This document shows positions 16,507 through 26,671 of a stretch of 59,111 nucleotides of DNA, piece after piece. Origin of the DNA: Paracoccaceae bacterium. GTDB lineage: Bacteria > Pseudomonadota > Alphaproteobacteria > Rhodobacterales > Rhodobacteraceae. The notes beneath the pieces were generated by a model. That model ran no database searches. It saw only the letters and a list, made by a program, of their open reading frames with translations, and was not told the origin of the DNA. The number at the start of each line of letters is the position of its first letter. Positions within the stretch are counted from its first letter, which is position 1. Both the position numbers and the translations under genes were made by a program. The stretch covers positions 1 through 59,111 of the forward strand of contig PWZT01000048.1 of NCBI GenBank assembly GCA_003567315.1. Reading direction: 5' to 3'.

Positions 16507-17745
16507 ATGTCTGCCCCCAGCCGCCCCCCGAAGAAAGTCGTCCTCGCCTATTCCGGCGGGCTCGACACCTCGATCATCCTCAAATGGCTCAAGACCGAGT
16601 ATGACTGCGAGGTCGTGACCTTCACAGCGGATCTGGGGCAGGGCGAGGAGCTGGAGCCTGCGCGCGAGAAGGCGCTGATGCTAGGCATCAAGCCCGAGGA
16701 TATCTATATCGAGGATCTGCGCGAGGAATTTGTGCGTGATTTCGTCTTCCCGATGTTCCGGGCAAACGCCGTCTATGAAGGGCTCTATCTGCTGGGCACC
16801 TCGATCGCGCGTCCGCTGATCTCCAAGCGGCTGGTGGAGATCGCGGCCGAGACCGGCGCGGATGCGGTCGCGCATGGGGCGACCGGCAAGGGCAATGATC
16901 AGGTGCGTTTCGAGTTGTCGGCCTATGCGCTCAACCCTGATATCAAGGTCATTGCGCCCTGGCGCGAATGGGATCTGAGCTCGCGCACCAAGCTTCTGGA
17001 ATTCGCCGAAGCGCATCAGATTCCGATTGCGAAGGACAAGCGCGGGGAGGCGCCGTTTTCGGTTGATGCCAATCTCCTGCATACCTCGTCCGAGGGCAAG
17101 GTGCTGGAAGACCCGGCCGATGAGGCACCCGATTACGTCTATCAGCGCACTGTGCACCCAGAGGACGCGCCCGATGACCCCGAAGTGATCGAGATCACCT
17201 TCGAGAAGGGCGATGCCGTGGCAGTGAACGGGGTCGTCATGACCCCGGCGACGATCCTGACACTGCTCAATGAATACGGCCACAAACACGGCATCGGGCG
17301 GCTCGACTTCGTCGAAAACCGCTTTGTCGGCATGAAATCGCGCGGGATATACGAGACGCCGGGCGGCACGATCCTGCTCGAGGCCCATCGCGGGATCGAG
17401 CAGATCACGCTCGATTCCGGGGCGGGGCATCTCAAGGACTCGCTGATGCCGCGCTACGCCGAGCTGATCTATAACGGTTTCTGGTTCTCGCCCGAGCGCG
17501 AGATGCTGCAGGCCCTGATCGACACATCTCAGGAACACGTGACTGGCACTGTGCGGCTCAAGCTCTACAAGGGGCATGTGCGCACGATCGGCCGCTGGTC
17601 GGACCATTCGCTCTATTCCGAGGCGCATGTGACATTCGAGGAGGACGCCGGGGCCTATGATCAGAAGGATGCCGCGGGCTTCATCCAGCTCAACGCGTTG
17701 CGGCTGAAACTGCTTGCCGCGCGGGATCGCAGGCTCAAGGGCTGA
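16507..17745 (+). CDS. argG: Argininosuccinate synthase
   Basis: A 412-residue enzyme joining citrulline and aspartate with ATP to make argininosuccinate. The PP-loop [13 protein letters not shown] lies at residues 13-25, followed by the conserved [32 protein letters not shown] stretch and the [25 protein letters not shown] segment. Length is typical (about 400-410). It is divergent from the thioesterase-ilvA pair. A copy of the dispersed element starts 6 bases after its stop. argC of the same pathway is at 48965. Confidence 0.97.
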   Translation: MSAPSRPPKKVVLAYSGGLDTSIILKWLKTEYDCEVVTFTADLGQGEELEPAREKALMLGIKPEDIYIEDLREEFVRDFVFPMFRANAVYEGLYLLGTSIARPLISKRLVEIAAETGADAVAHGATGKGNDQVRFELSAYALNPDIKVIAPWREWDLSSRTKLLEFAEAHQIPIAKDKRGEAPFSVDANLLHTSSEGKVLEDPADEAPDYVYQRTVHPEDAPDDPEVIEITFEKGDAVAVNGVVMTPATILTLLNEYGHKHGIGRLDFVENRFVGMKSRGIYETPGGTILLEAHRGIEQITLDSGAGHLKDSLMPRYAELIYNGFWFSPEREMLQALIDTSQEHVTGTVRLKLYKGHVRTIGRWSDHSLYSEAHVTFEEDAGAYDQKDAAGFIQLNALRLKLLAARDRRLKG

Positions 17746-17750
17746 GCTGT

Positions 17751-17772
17751 TTCATCTTGCCATAAATACTCC
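17751..17772 (+). repeat. Dispersed 20-bp element, copy 2
   Basis: TTCATCTTGCCATAAATACTCC begins 6 bases after the argG stop codon. A GAGGCG/CGCCTC hairpin (17778-17794) follows and could end the argG transcript. Same orientation relative to its gene as the copies after tusA, murI and paaG. Confidence 0.85.
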
Positions 17773-17822
17773 CGCCGGAGGCGCACATCGCCTCTGGCAC
17801 CCCGCCACAGAAAGGGCTTGCC

Positions 17823-19337
17823 ATGACCAGACCTGTTGTCCTGTGCATCCTCGACGGCTGGGGGCTGTCGCCCGAGATCGAAGGCAACGCGGTCGCGCAG
17901 GCTCAGACCCCGCATTTCGACCATGTGATGCAGAACTGCCCAAGCGCGACCCTTACCACGCATGGCCCCGATGTAGGTTTGCCCACCGGGCAGATGGGCA
18001 ATTCTGAAGTCGGCCATACGAATATCGGCGCGGGTCGCGTGGTGGCCATGGATCTCGGCCAGATCGATCTGGCCATCGAGGATGGCAGCTATACGCAAAG
18101 CGCCGCGTTTGGGTCCTTCATCGAGAAGCTGCGCGACACGGGCGGGCATGCGCATCTGATGGCGCTTGTCTCGGATGGTGGTGTGCACGGGCATATCAAC
18201 CATCTGAAAGTCACCGCGCGGCTTCTGGTCGAGGCGGGTGTGCCGGTCATCATCCACGCCATGACCGATGGTCGGGACGTCGCGCCGCGCTCGGCAAATT
18301 CCTTTCTGCGCGATCTGGAGGCCGATCTGCCCGAGAATGCGCGCATCGGCACCGTCATCGGGCGCTACTATGCGATGGACCGTGACCATCGCTGGGAGCG
18401 GGTGCAGCGCGCGTGGCAGGCGATCATGCGCGGCGAAGGTCATGGCGCGGGCAATGCGGCCGAGGCTGTTGCTGCGGCCTATGCGCGCGGCGAAACCGAT
18501 GAATTCATCGCGCCGACTGTGTTGGAAGGGTTCAGCGGGGCGAAACAGGGCGATGGCGTGTTCTGCCTGAATTTCCGTGCCGACCGCGCGCGCGAGATTC
18601 TGGCCGCGCTTTGCGCCCCGAGTTTCAACGGCTTTGATCGCGGGCAGGATCCGGCCTGGGCGGGCTGTCTGGGGATGGTGGAATACTCGGATTCGCATAA
18701 TGCGTTTCTGGGCGCTGTCTTTCCCAAGCGCGAGATCCGCAACACCTTGGGCGCGTGGGTTGCCGCGCATGGCTTGCGCCAGTTCCGGCTGGCCGAGACC
18801 GAGAAATACCCGCATGTGACCTTCTTCCTGAATGGCGGCAAGGAAGAGGCTGAAGACGGCGAAGAGCGGCATATGCCCGCGAGCCCCAAGGTCGCGACCT
18901 ATGATCTGCAGCCGGAGATGGCCGCGCCCGAAGTTGGCGCGAAGCTGGTCGAGGCGATCAGGCAGGGGTTTGATCTGATCGTGGTGAATTTCGCCAACCC
19001 CGACATGGTCGGCCACACGGGCGATCTGGCGGCCGCGATCCGCGCCTGCGAGGCGGTCGATGCACAACTCGGTGCAGCGCTGGAGGCCCTGGAACAGGTC
19101 GGCGGGGTAATGCTGCTCACGGCAGATCACGGCAATTGCGAAACCATGATCGACCCCGATAGTGGCGGCCCGCACACGGCGCATACGATCAATCCGGTCC
19201 CGGTCGTGTTGATCGGCGGGCCGGAGGAAGGCTCTCTGCGCGACGGGCGCCTCGCGGATGTCGCGCCGACTGTGCTGGCGCTGATGGATCTGCCCCCACC
19301 GCCCGAGATGACAGGCGAAAACCTGTTGAGCACATGA
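17823..19337 (+). CDS. gpmI: 2,3-bisphosphoglycerate-independent phosphoglycerate mutase
   Basis: A 504-residue alkaline-phosphatase-superfamily enzyme interconverting 3- and 2-phosphoglycerate. Metal ligand Asp11 (LDGWG), catalytic Ser61 (GQMGNSEVGHTNIGAGR), AMTDGRDVAPRS, and C-terminal NFANPDMVGHTG and TADHGNCE motifs are all present, so the two-manganese site looks complete. First gene of a plus-strand run: its stop overlaps the envC-like start by 4 bases. This order with envC, ctpA and rppH recurs in alphaproteobacteria. Confidence 0.97.
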   Translation: MTRPVVLCILDGWGLSPEIEGNAVAQAQTPHFDHVMQNCPSATLTTHGPDVGLPTGQMGNSEVGHTNIGAGRVVAMDLGQIDLAIEDGSYTQSAAFGSFIEKLRDTGGHAHLMALVSDGGVHGHINHLKVTARLLVEAGVPVIIHAMTDGRDVAPRSANSFLRDLEADLPENARIGTVIGRYYAMDRDHRWERVQRAWQAIMRGEGHGAGNAAEAVAAAYARGETDEFIAPTVLEGFSGAKQGDGVFCLNFRADRAREILAALCAPSFNGFDRGQDPAWAGCLGMVEYSDSHNAFLGAVFPKREIRNTLGAWVAAHGLRQFRLAETEKYPHVTFFLNGGKEEAEDGEERHMPASPKVATYDLQPEMAAPEVGAKLVEAIRQGFDLIVVNFANPDMVGHTGDLAAAIRACEAVDAQLGAALEALEQVGGVMLLTADHGNCETMIDPDSGGPHTAHTINPVPVVLIGGPEEGSLRDGRLADVAPTVLALMDLPPPPEMTGENLLST

Positions 19338-20437
19338 TGCGAAGCCTCATAGCCCTGTGTGCTGCGTGTATCTGGGCCACAGGCGCGATGCCCGACACGG
19401 CCGCCGAACGCGCCATGGCGGCGGCGCGCGAGCTGGAGGCCGCGACGGTAGCCTTGCAGGAGGCGAGCACCAGCCGCGATCAGATCGCAGCCCTCACGCA
19501 GACCATTCGGTCCTATGAGGAAGGCATGGTCAGCCTGCGTGACGGGTTGCGTGCCGCGCAGCTCGAGGAAGCGGCGCTGGAGCAGGAATTCGCCGCGCGC
19601 GGGGCAGAGCTTTCGCGTCTGTTGTCGGTCCTGATGGCAACCGACCGCGTCGATGACAGCCTGGCCTTCCTGCATCCCGATGGCGCGTTGGAGACCGCGC
19701 GCGCCGCGATGCTCCTGTCGGAGATTACGCCCGAGCTTGCGCAGGAAGTCGCGACATTGCGCGAGGCGCTGGAGGATCTCGCCGCCGTGCGTCGGGCAAG
19801 GCAATTCGGGCTGCTGGCGTTGGAGCAGGGGCTTGCGACCGCGCAGGAGGCGCGGGTCACGCTGTCGCAGGCGGTCTCGGACCGCGGCCCGTTGCCCAAA
19901 CGCTTGTCGGATGACCCGGAGCAACTCGAAGCGTTGGCGCGCAACGCTGCGACATTGAGCGATTTCGCCAGCGAAATGTCCGAACGCCCAAGCGCCGCGG
20001 AGGCGCAGACCGCCCGCGGTTTTCGCGATGCGCGCGGGCAGTTGGACTTGCCAGTGCGCGCGCGGCTGATTCATGGGTTCAACCAGCCCGATGCGGCCGG
20101 GATCCCGCGCGACGGGCTGGTGCTTGCGACATTGCCCGAGGCGCTGGTCACAACCCCGTGGTCGGCGACCGTGCGCTATGCCGGGCCGCTGGCGGGATCG
20201 GGGCTTGTCGTCATCCTAGAGCCGGTTGAGGATATGCTTCTGGTTCTCGCGGGGCTCGGGGGCGTGCTGGTCGAGAATGGAGAGATATTGCCCATGGGCG
20301 CCCCCATCGGCATGATGCCCGAAGCCCAGCCGGGCGCGGGTGCGACTGGCAACCTGAGCCAAACACTCTATTTTGAGATGCGCGAGGGGGGTGACCCCAT
20401 TGACCCGGAGCCCTGGTTCGCATTCACTGCGGGCTGA
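19334..20437 (+). CDS. EnvC-like murein hydrolase activator, degenerate LytM domain
   Basis: A 367-residue exported protein with a signal peptide (about 1-19), a long coiled coil (about 22-190, rich in Ala, Glu and Gln heptads) and a C-terminal LytM/M23 fold (about 240-367). The M23 metal ligands are not seen: where a peptidase has H-x(3)-D and H-x-H, this reads LIHGFNQPDAAG and LYFEMREGGDPIDPEPW. Catalytically dead LytM proteins such as E. coli EnvC activate amidases at the division site. It overlaps gpmI (ATGA) and precedes ctpA by 60 bases. Confidence 0.88.
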   Translation: MMRSLIALCAACIWATGAMPDTAAERAMAAARELEAATVALQEASTSRDQIAALTQTIRSYEEGMVSLRDGLRAAQLEEAALEQEFAARGAELSRLLSVLMATDRVDDSLAFLHPDGALETARAAMLLSEITPELAQEVATLREALEDLAAVRRARQFGLLALEQGLATAQEARVTLSQAVSDRGPLPKRLSDDPEQLEALARNAATLSDFASEMSERPSAAEAQTARGFRDARGQLDLPVRARLIHGFNQPDAAGIPRDGLVLATLPEALVTTPWSATVRYAGPLAGSGLVVILEPVEDMLLVLAGLGGVLVENGEILPMGAPIGMMPEAQPGAGATGNLSQTLYFEMREGGDPIDPEPWFAFTAG

Positions 20438-20497
20438 ACTCACATACGACGCTTTCGCCCGATAAGGGGGCAGGGAGGGTCTGGATAGGACAAGAGC

Positions 20498-21832
20498 ATG
20501 AACAGATTCGTAATGGCAACTCTCGGTGGCATTCTGGGCGGGGCCTTGCTTGCAACCCAGATCGCTGCGCCCTTGCTGGCAGAAGAGCGGCTGCGATCCA
20601 CGACCGTCTATGAACAGCTCGACCTGTTCGGTGATGTGTTCGAGCGCATACGCAACCAGTATGTCGACGAGCCCGATACCGCGAAACTGATCGAGGCCGC
20701 GATCAACGGCATGCTGATGTCGCTCGACCCGCATTCAGGCTACATGCCGCCCGACGATTTCGACGACATGCGCACTCAGACGCGCGGCTCCTTCGGCGGG
20801 CTCGGGATCGAGGTGACGCAGGAAGATGGCTTCATCAAGGTGGTCACGCCGATGGATGATACGCCTGCCGACAAGGCGGGCGTCGAGCCGGGCGACACGA
20901 TCACGCATGTGGATGGAGAGTCGCTGATGGGGCTGACGCTCGGCCAGGCCGTTGATCTGATGCGCGGCCCTGTCGGCTCGGAGATCATCATCACTGTCGT
21001 GCGCGAGGGTGAGTCGGAACCCTTCGACCTGTCGATCATCCGAGACACGATCCGGGTGCAGGCCGTGCGGACACGTGTCGAGGATGATCTGATCATCCTG
21101 CGCGTGACGACTTTCAATGAGCAGACATTCCCCAATCTGCGCGACGGGCTGGAAGAAGCCATCGAAGACCTGGGTGGTATCGACAATCTGGGCGGTGTCG
21201 TGCTGGATCTGCGCAACAATCCCGGCGGCTTGCTGACGCAGGCGGTCAGCGTGACGGATGCGTTCCTTGATCAGGGTGAGATTGTCTCGACCCGTGGTCG
21301 CGAGGAAGGCGCGGGCGAGCGCTTCAACGCGCAGGCAGGTGATCTGATCGACGGAAAACCAATCGTCGTGCTGATCAATTCCGGCTCTGCCTCGGCCTCG
21401 GAAATTGTGGCGGGCGCGCTTCAGGATCATCGTCGCGCCATAGTGGTAGGGACGCGCAGCTTCGGCAAGGGCTCGGTACAGACAGTCATGCCGCTGCGCG
21501 GCGATGGCGCGATCCGATTGACTACATCGCTCTACTACACGCCCTCGGGCCGGTCGATCCAGGCGCTTGGCGTGTCGCCCGATATCGTGGTGGAACAACC
21601 TCGCCGCGCCCCGATCGAGCAAGACGAGGCCGACGAAGCTCCGGCAGTCCGGTCCGAGAATGACCTGCGCGGGCGGCTCGACAACCGGGATATGTCCGAG
21701 GATGAGCGGCGTCAGATGGAAGACGAGCGGCGCCGGGCCGAGGAAGCGGCGAAGCTGCGCGAAGAGGATTACCAGCTCGCCTATGCGCTGGATATTCTGC
21801 GCGGCCTGACAGCGTTGAACTCACAGCGATGA
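20498..21832 (+). CDS. ctpA: C-terminal processing serine protease, S41 family
   Basis: A 444-residue periplasmic protease with an N-terminal signal or anchor ([23 protein letters not shown]). A PDZ domain spans about 90-175 (GGLGIEV...[18 protein letters not shown]), and the S41 domain carries the Ser-Lys pair: Ser299 in GSASASE and Lys324 in SFGKGSVQ, 25 residues apart as in other CTPs. The C-terminus is a charged, Arg/Glu-rich helix (about 385-430). Such proteases trim secreted proteins and control peptidoglycan hydrolases, which fits the neighbouring EnvC-like gene. Its stop overlaps rppH (ATGA). Confidence 0.95.
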   Translation: MNRFVMATLGGILGGALLATQIAAPLLAEERLRSTTVYEQLDLFGDVFERIRNQYVDEPDTAKLIEAAINGMLMSLDPHSGYMPPDDFDDMRTQTRGSFGGLGIEVTQEDGFIKVVTPMDDTPADKAGVEPGDTITHVDGESLMGLTLGQAVDLMRGPVGSEIIITVVREGESEPFDLSIIRDTIRVQAVRTRVEDDLIILRVTTFNEQTFPNLRDGLEEAIEDLGGIDNLGGVVLDLRNNPGGLLTQAVSVTDAFLDQGEIVSTRGREEGAGERFNAQAGDLIDGKPIVVLINSGSASASEIVAGALQDHRRAIVVGTRSFGKGSVQTVMPLRGDGAIRLTTSLYYTPSGRSIQALGVSPDIVVEQPRRAPIEQDEADEAPAVRSENDLRGRLDNRDMSEDERRQMEDERRRAEEAAKLREEDYQLAYALDILRGLTALNSQR

Positions 21833-22314
21833 ACGCCGCCGCGCTGGACGCGCTGCCCTATCGCCCCTGCGTCGGGATCATGCTGATCAACGCGCAGGGG
21901 TTGATCTTTGCCGCGCAGCGCATCGACAGCCGGCAACCCGCCTGGCAGATGCCGCAAGGTGGGATCGATCCGGGCGAAAACCCCGGGCTTGCTGCCTTGC
22001 GTGAGCTTGAAGAGGAAATCAGCGTTACGCCTGATCTGGTCGCCCCGCTCGCGGAAACGCGCGATTGGCTGCGCTACGATATCCCGCCCGAGATGGTGCC
22101 GAATATCTGGGGCGGGAAATTTCGCGGACAGAAGCAACGCTGGTTCCTGATGCGCTATCTCGGGCGCGACGATCAGATCGATCTTGCAACCTCGCATCCA
22201 GAATTTTCCGAATGGCGCTGGATTGCGGCCGATGACATGCTCGCGGCCATCGTGCCTTTCAAGCGTGACATTTATCAGCAGGTCATTTCAGAGTTCCGCG
22301 ACTGGCTGGCCTGA
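21829..22314 (+). CDS. rppH: RNA 5'-pyrophosphohydrolase
   Basis: A 161-residue NUDIX protein of the RppH/NudH clade. The NUDIX box is at about 45-67 ([23 protein letters not shown]), preceded by WQMPQGG, and the family motif [27 protein letters not shown] is clear. RppH removes pyrophosphate from triphosphorylated mRNA 5' ends and so starts decay. It is the last gene of the gpmI run and overlaps ctpA by 4 bases; it converges with the RDD gene, with 6 bases between stops. Confidence 0.95.
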   Translation: MNAAALDALPYRPCVGIMLINAQGLIFAAQRIDSRQPAWQMPQGGIDPGENPGLAALRELEEEISVTPDLVAPLAETRDWLRYDIPPEMVPNIWGGKFRGQKQRWFLMRYLGRDDQIDLATSHPEFSEWRWIAADDMLAAIVPFKRDIYQQVISEFRDWLA

Positions 22315-22320
22315 GCGGCT

Positions 22321-22755
22321 TCAATCGGGGGCCATGGTGTGCAGCATGGTCGTGTTCAGCAGATAATCATGCAAGCCCTGCCGATACGGGGAAATCAGGA
22401 TCATCGCGATCGAAGCGATCTGGAGCGGGAAGACGGTCCAGAGTGCGGCATGCATCCCGCTATAGGCGAGCGCCGCGGTCGGGTCGGGCGCGCGGCCGTC
22501 CATATGGCGCCATTTCAGCGCAGTCAGCATCATCCCCAAGGTCGCGCCATATTTCGCAAGCATCACCGTGCGATAAGCGATGGATATGGCGGCAAACAGC
22601 ACCGGGAAGAAGAACGCGCCGATGAAGAGGGTGAAGACCAGACCGACGAGGGTCAGCGCGAGAGTCACGACCAGGTCCACCGCCCATGCAAGTGCACGTT
22701 TGATTGGCACATCGCGGTAGAATTCGGGAAGTAGTACCGGGTCGGGCAGGGTCAT
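22321..22755 (-). CDS. RDD family integral membrane protein
   Basis: A 144-residue membrane protein with three hydrophobic segments (about 20-45, 46-66 and 100-125). Motif residues of the RDD family are present: R and D near the first helix (KRALAWAVDLVV) and the late SPYRQGLHDYLLNT stretch, close to the family's R-x-x-x-HD signature. Function in bacteria is mostly unknown. Its start overlaps the YbaK stop by 4 bases. Confidence 0.85.
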   Translation of the reverse strand: MTLPDPVLLPEFYRDVPIKRALAWAVDLVVTLALTLVGLVFTLFIGAFFFPVLFAAISIAYRTVMLAKYGATLGMMLTALKWRHMDGRAPDPTAALAYSGMHAALWTVFPLQIASIAMILISPYRQGLHDYLLNTTMLHTMAPD

Positions 22756-23219
22756 TCCACAAAATCCGCAGGCTGGGCGTTTATCAGCTTCATAAGGACC
22801 TGCGGATCGATTGAAAAGACATGGCGCGGTGTACCAGCCGCGGCCCAGACCTGATCGAACTCCAGAAGCCGCGGGTCCATCCAGATGGGCGAGGGCGAGA
22901 GATGCCCCAGCGGCGACACCCCGCCAATGGCAAAGCCCGTGGTCGCCCGCACAAGATTGGCATCCGCGCGCCCGAGCGCCTCACCGGCAAGCGCCGACGC
23001 TTTCGCAGTGCAGATGCGGTTACCGCCTGCCGTCAGAAACAGGCGGATCGCGCCGGATTCTTCGCCTGCGAAGATGATCGACTTCACGATCTGATCGAGC
23101 GCGCAGCCGCAAGCATTCGCGGCCTGCTCGGCGGTGCGGCTCTCGCCCGCCTCCATGATCGTGTCGGGCAGACCCGCCTCCTCAAGGGCGCGGGCCACGC
23201 GTTTGAGTGATTTGCTCAT
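22752..23219 (-). CDS. YbaK/EbsC-type aminoacyl-tRNA deacylase
   Basis: A 155-residue protein of the YbaK/ProX editing family. Recognisable parts are AANACGCALDQIVKSIIF, the conserved lysine in that strand, LTAGGNRICTAK, and TTGFAIGGVSPLGH, the G-x-x-P loop of the editing site. The family hydrolyses mischarged tRNAs in trans, for example Cys-tRNA(Pro) or Ala-tRNA(Pro). The exact tRNA target is not determinable. It is coupled to the RDD gene and lies 3 bases from the aminotransferase stop. Confidence 0.9.
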   Translation of the reverse strand: MSKSLKRVARALEEAGLPDTIMEAGESRTAEQAANACGCALDQIVKSIIFAGEESGAIRLFLTAGGNRICTAKASALAGEALGRADANLVRATTGFAIGGVSPLGHLSPSPIWMDPRLLEFDQVWAAAGTPRHVFSIDPQVLMKLINAQPADFVE

Positions 23220-23222
23220 GGC

Positions 23223-24539
23223 TCAGTCGAGCGCATCCAGAACCTCGCCCAGCGTGCCGATCAACTGGTCGATATGGGATTTCTCGATGATCAGCGGGGG
23301 CGACATGGCGATGATGTCGCCGGTGGTGCGGATCAGCACGCCTTTCTCATAGGCCTTGAGGAAGGCCGAGAAAGCCCGCTGGGTGGGTGCGCCTGCAATG
23401 GGCTCCAGTTCCACCGCGCCGATCAGGCCCATATTGCGGATGTCGATGACATGCGGTTTGCCGCGCAGCGAATGCACGGCGTCTTCCCAGTAGGGCGCGA
23501 GGTCCGCGCAGCGTTCGAACAGCCCTTCCTCCTGATAGGTCTCCAGCGTCGCAAGCCCGGTGGCTGAAGCGATGGGGCTGCCGGAATAGGTGTAGCCGTG
23601 GAACAGCTCGATCAGATGCTCGGGACCTTGCATGAACGCATCGTGGATCGCCGCCGAGGTCAGCACTGCACCCATCGGGATCACGCCATTGGTCAGCCCC
23701 TTGGCGCAGGTGATCATGTCGGGCAGCACATCGAAATGCTGGGCCGCGAAGGGGCTGCCGAGGCGCCCGAAGCCGGTAATGACCTCGTCGAAGATCAGCA
23801 GGATGCCATGCTTTGCCGTGATCTCGCGAAGACGCTGCAGATAGCCTTTGGGGGGCAGCAGCACGCCGGTCGAACCCGCGACCGGTTCCACGATCACGGC
23901 GGCGATCGTTTCGGCGCCGTGCAGGGCAACCATGCGCTCAAGCTCGTCGGCCAGATGCGCGCCGTGCTCGGGCTGGCCGCGCGTCCACTGGTTCTCGGGG
24001 ATATGGGTGTGCGGCAAGTGATCCACACCCGACAGCATGGTACCGAAATGGCGGCGGTTATTGACGATTCCACCCACCGAGATCCCGCCGAAATTCACGC
24101 CATGATAGCCCCGCTCGCGCCCGATCAGACGGGTGCGCGACGCGTCACCGCGCGCGCGGTGATAAGCGATTGCGATCTTGAGCGCGGTCTCGACCGCCTC
24201 GGACCCGGAATTGACGAAAAAGGCGTAATCGATGCCATCCGGGGCGAGATCGACCAGCCGGTTGGCCAGCTCGAAGGCTTTGGGGTGGCCCATCTGAAAG
24301 GCGGGCGCGTAATCAAGTTCGGTCGCCTGTTTCTGGATGGCTTCGGTGATCTTCGGGCGCTTGTGACCTGCATTGCAGCACCATAGTCCAGCGGTGCCAT
24401 CGAGCACCTGCCGCCCGTCGGAGGTGGTGTAGAACATGCCCTCGGCCTCGACCAGCATGCGCGGGGCGGCCTTGAACTGACGGTTCGCCGTGAACGGCAT
24501 CCAGAAGGCGCGCAGGTCATTCGGGCGGTCGAGGGCCAT
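23223..24539 (-). CDS. Class III (omega) aminotransferase, beta-alanine/pyruvate type
   Basis: A 438-residue PLP enzyme of the class III fold. Seen: LWCCNAGHKRPKI, VNSGSEAVETALKIA (cofactor phosphate loop), ERGYHGVNFGGISVGG, LIFDEVITGFGRLG (Asp binding the pyridine nitrogen) and the PLP lysine in TCAKGLTNGVIPMGAV. Overall sequence resembles omega-amino acid:pyruvate transaminases. The amino donor cannot be fixed. It lies in the same orientation as the LysE and TRAP genes upstream, so a shared role in importing and deaminating an organic acid or amino acid is plausible. Confidence 0.92.
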   Translation of the reverse strand: MALDRPNDLRAFWMPFTANRQFKAAPRMLVEAEGMFYTTSDGRQVLDGTAGLWCCNAGHKRPKITEAIQKQATELDYAPAFQMGHPKAFELANRLVDLAPDGIDYAFFVNSGSEAVETALKIAIAYHRARGDASRTRLIGRERGYHGVNFGGISVGGIVNNRRHFGTMLSGVDHLPHTHIPENQWTRGQPEHGAHLADELERMVALHGAETIAAVIVEPVAGSTGVLLPPKGYLQRLREITAKHGILLIFDEVITGFGRLGSPFAAQHFDVLPDMITCAKGLTNGVIPMGAVLTSAAIHDAFMQGPEHLIELFHGYTYSGSPIASATGLATLETYQEEGLFERCADLAPYWEDAVHSLRGKPHVIDIRNMGLIGAVELEPIAGAPTQRAFSAFLKAYEKGVLIRTTGDIIAMSPPLIIEKSHIDQLIGTLGEVLDALD

Positions 24540-24603
24540 GATTCAGACTCCATTGAATTTGATCAAAAGACGCTATCAGAACTGCGCCACGTGACAAGGG
24601 GGG

Positions 24604-25203
24604 TCAGAGAAAGACCATTGTCGCCGACAACGCCAGAAGTGCGGCCATGATGCGCATGAAGACGCGCCAGCGCGCGGGTGATTGCAAAAGCTGTTTGAGC
24701 AGTGCGCCCGCGCTCGCCCAGAACAGGCAGACCCCGAGATTGACACTGCTGAACGCCAGCGCCAACCGCGCGGCCTCTTGCACAGGCGGCAAAGCCGCGC
24801 CATATCCGGCCGACGCCGCGAAGGCGACCGCCCAGACCTTGGGGTTGATCCACTGAAACAGGACGGCTTGCCACGCGGTCATGGGGGCGCCCATGCCTTT
24901 CGCCTCGGCCAGGGGGCGGCGGGTTGCGTTGTAGTATCCCCACGCCATCCAGAGAATCCAGCAGGCAGCGAGGCTTTTCAGCACCAGCCCCAGCAGCGGG
25001 TTGCTGAGCATCAGCGCGCCCACACCGAGCCCGGTCATGCCCGCAATAACACCCACCCCGATCACCACGCCCGTAAGATGGGGCAAGCTGCGCCGGAAAC
25101 CGAAGCGCGCGCCCGAGGCGGTGAGCATGATCACATTCGGCCCCGGCGAGAACAGGCCCAGAAACACGAAGGCATAGAGCAATGGATCAAACAGCACTGC
25201 CAT
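24604..25203 (-). CDS. LysE/RhtB family amino acid exporter
   Basis: A 199-residue inner-membrane protein with about six hydrophobic segments. The N-terminal signature FLGLFSPGPNVIMLTASGARFGFRRSLPHLTGVVIG is typical of the family, whose members export amino acids such as lysine, threonine or homoserine. Substrate unknown. It stands between the aminotransferase and the TRAP genes on one strand, 42 bases from the dctM stop. Confidence 0.9.
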   Translation of the reverse strand: MAVLFDPLLYAFVFLGLFSPGPNVIMLTASGARFGFRRSLPHLTGVVIGVGVIAGMTGLGVGALMLSNPLLGLVLKSLAACWILWMAWGYYNATRRPLAEAKGMGAPMTAWQAVLFQWINPKVWAVAFAASAGYGAALPPVQEAARLALAFSSVNLGVCLFWASAGALLKQLLQSPARWRVFMRIMAALLALSATMVFL

Positions 25204-25245
25204 CTGCCTTCATGAACGGCTCGGGGCGCGCCCGCCGGGGGCGCG

Positions 25246-26601
25246 TCAATACATACGGTCTGGTAGCCAGAGCACCAGTTGCGGGAAGGAGAAGACGATG
25301 AACACCGCGAGCATCTGCAAGAGAACGAAGGGGATCACGCCCTTGTAGATATCGATGATCGTCACTCCCGGCGGTGCGACGCCTTTCAGATAGAAGAGCG
25401 AGAAGCCCACTGGCGGGGTCAGAAAGCTGGTTTGCAGCACGACGGCAAAGAGCACGATGAACCAGATCTGGTCAAAGCCCAGCAGCACCACCACTGGCGC
25501 GACCAGCGGCAGCATGATCAGCGAGATCTCCAGCCAGTCGAGGAAGAAGCCCGCAAGAAAGGCGATGAACAGGATCGTCAGCACGACTCCGGAGGGGCCG
25601 AAGGGCAGCGACTGCAAGGATTGGGTGATGAATTCATCCCCGCCCAACTGCCGCATCACGACCGCGAACATCGTCGCGCCGAGGAAAATGCCGAAGATGA
25701 AAGCCGTCGTCAGCGTCGTTTTCATGCCGACATCTTTAAGCACGGCCCAACTCAGCCGCCCGTTGAGTGCAGCCAGCAGTGTTGCGCCAAACGCGCCCAC
25801 GCCGGAGGCTTCGGTCGGGGTTGCGAAGCCCAGAAAGATGGAGCCCAGAACCGCGAGGATCAGCAGCAAGGGGGGCACGACGGCCAGCAGCGTGTCAAAG
25901 ATCAGCTTGGCCGTCACCGGGGGCAGGTCCGTGGGTGCGGGCGCCAGCTTCTTGAAGAAGGTCGCCGCAATCATGATGAAAAGTATGTAGAAACTGCCCA
26001 GCATGAGCCCCGGGATCAGCGCGCCCATGAACAGGTTGCCCACCGACACTGACATCTGATCGGCCATGATGATCAGCATGATGGAGGGCGGGATGAGAAT
26101 CCCAAGCGTCCCGGCCGAGGCCACCACGCCCGAGGCAAACCCCTTGTTGTAGCCTTGCTGCAGCATGATCGGCATCGACAGCAGCGCCAGCAGCACGACC
26201 GATGCCCCAACGATGCCGGTGGAGGCGGCCAGCAGAATCCCGATCAGCACCACCCCGAGCGCCAACCCGCCCCGGAAGCGTCCGAAAAGCTGAATGAAAT
26301 TCGACATCAGCTTCTCGGTCACGCCGGATCTCTCCAGCATCAGCCCCATGAAGATGAACATGGGCAGCGCCACCAGGATCCAGTTGGACATCTGGCCCCA
26401 GATGCGCTGCACGAACACCCCGAAGATGCGCATGTCGGTCAGGAAGTAGGTATCCCAGCCGAAGGTCTCGAAGCCGTAGATCGCGATGAAGCTGAACGCG
26501 ATGGACACGCCCGCCAGCGCCCAGGCGACCGGGATGCCCGTGAAGATCACCGCGATGAACGACACGAGCATCGCCACGACAAGAATTTCGTTGGTTTCCA
26601 T
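25246..26601 (-). CDS. dctM: TRAP transporter large permease (DctM)
   Basis: A 451-residue membrane protein with about twelve segments. Characteristic stretches are GASVVLLALLSMPIMLQQGYNKGFASGVVASAGTLGILIPPSIMLIIMAD and the final LTPPVGFSLFYLKGVAP. In TRAP systems it forms the sodium-coupled elevator that moves the acid delivered by DctP. It is the third gene of dctP-dctQ-dctM, 70 bases downstream of dctQ. Confidence 0.95.
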   Translation of the reverse strand: METNEILVVAMLVSFIAVIFTGIPVAWALAGVSIAFSFIAIYGFETFGWDTYFLTDMRIFGVFVQRIWGQMSNWILVALPMFIFMGLMLERSGVTEKLMSNFIQLFGRFRGGLALGVVLIGILLAASTGIVGASVVLLALLSMPIMLQQGYNKGFASGVVASAGTLGILIPPSIMLIIMADQMSVSVGNLFMGALIPGLMLGSFYILFIMIAATFFKKLAPAPTDLPPVTAKLIFDTLLAVVPPLLLILAVLGSIFLGFATPTEASGVGAFGATLLAALNGRLSWAVLKDVGMKTTLTTAFIFGIFLGATMFAVVMRQLGGDEFITQSLQSLPFGPSGVVLTILFIAFLAGFFLDWLEISLIMLPLVAPVVVLLGFDQIWFIVLFAVVLQTSFLTPPVGFSLFYLKGVAPPGVTIIDIYKGVIPFVLLQMLAVFIVFSFPQLVLWLPDRMY

Positions 26602-26671
26602 CCCTCAACCTTGTTTTGTTGCATCGCGCTGTGATGCAGCGCGTGTCATGTTTGTCGTGTTGACTGCTTGG

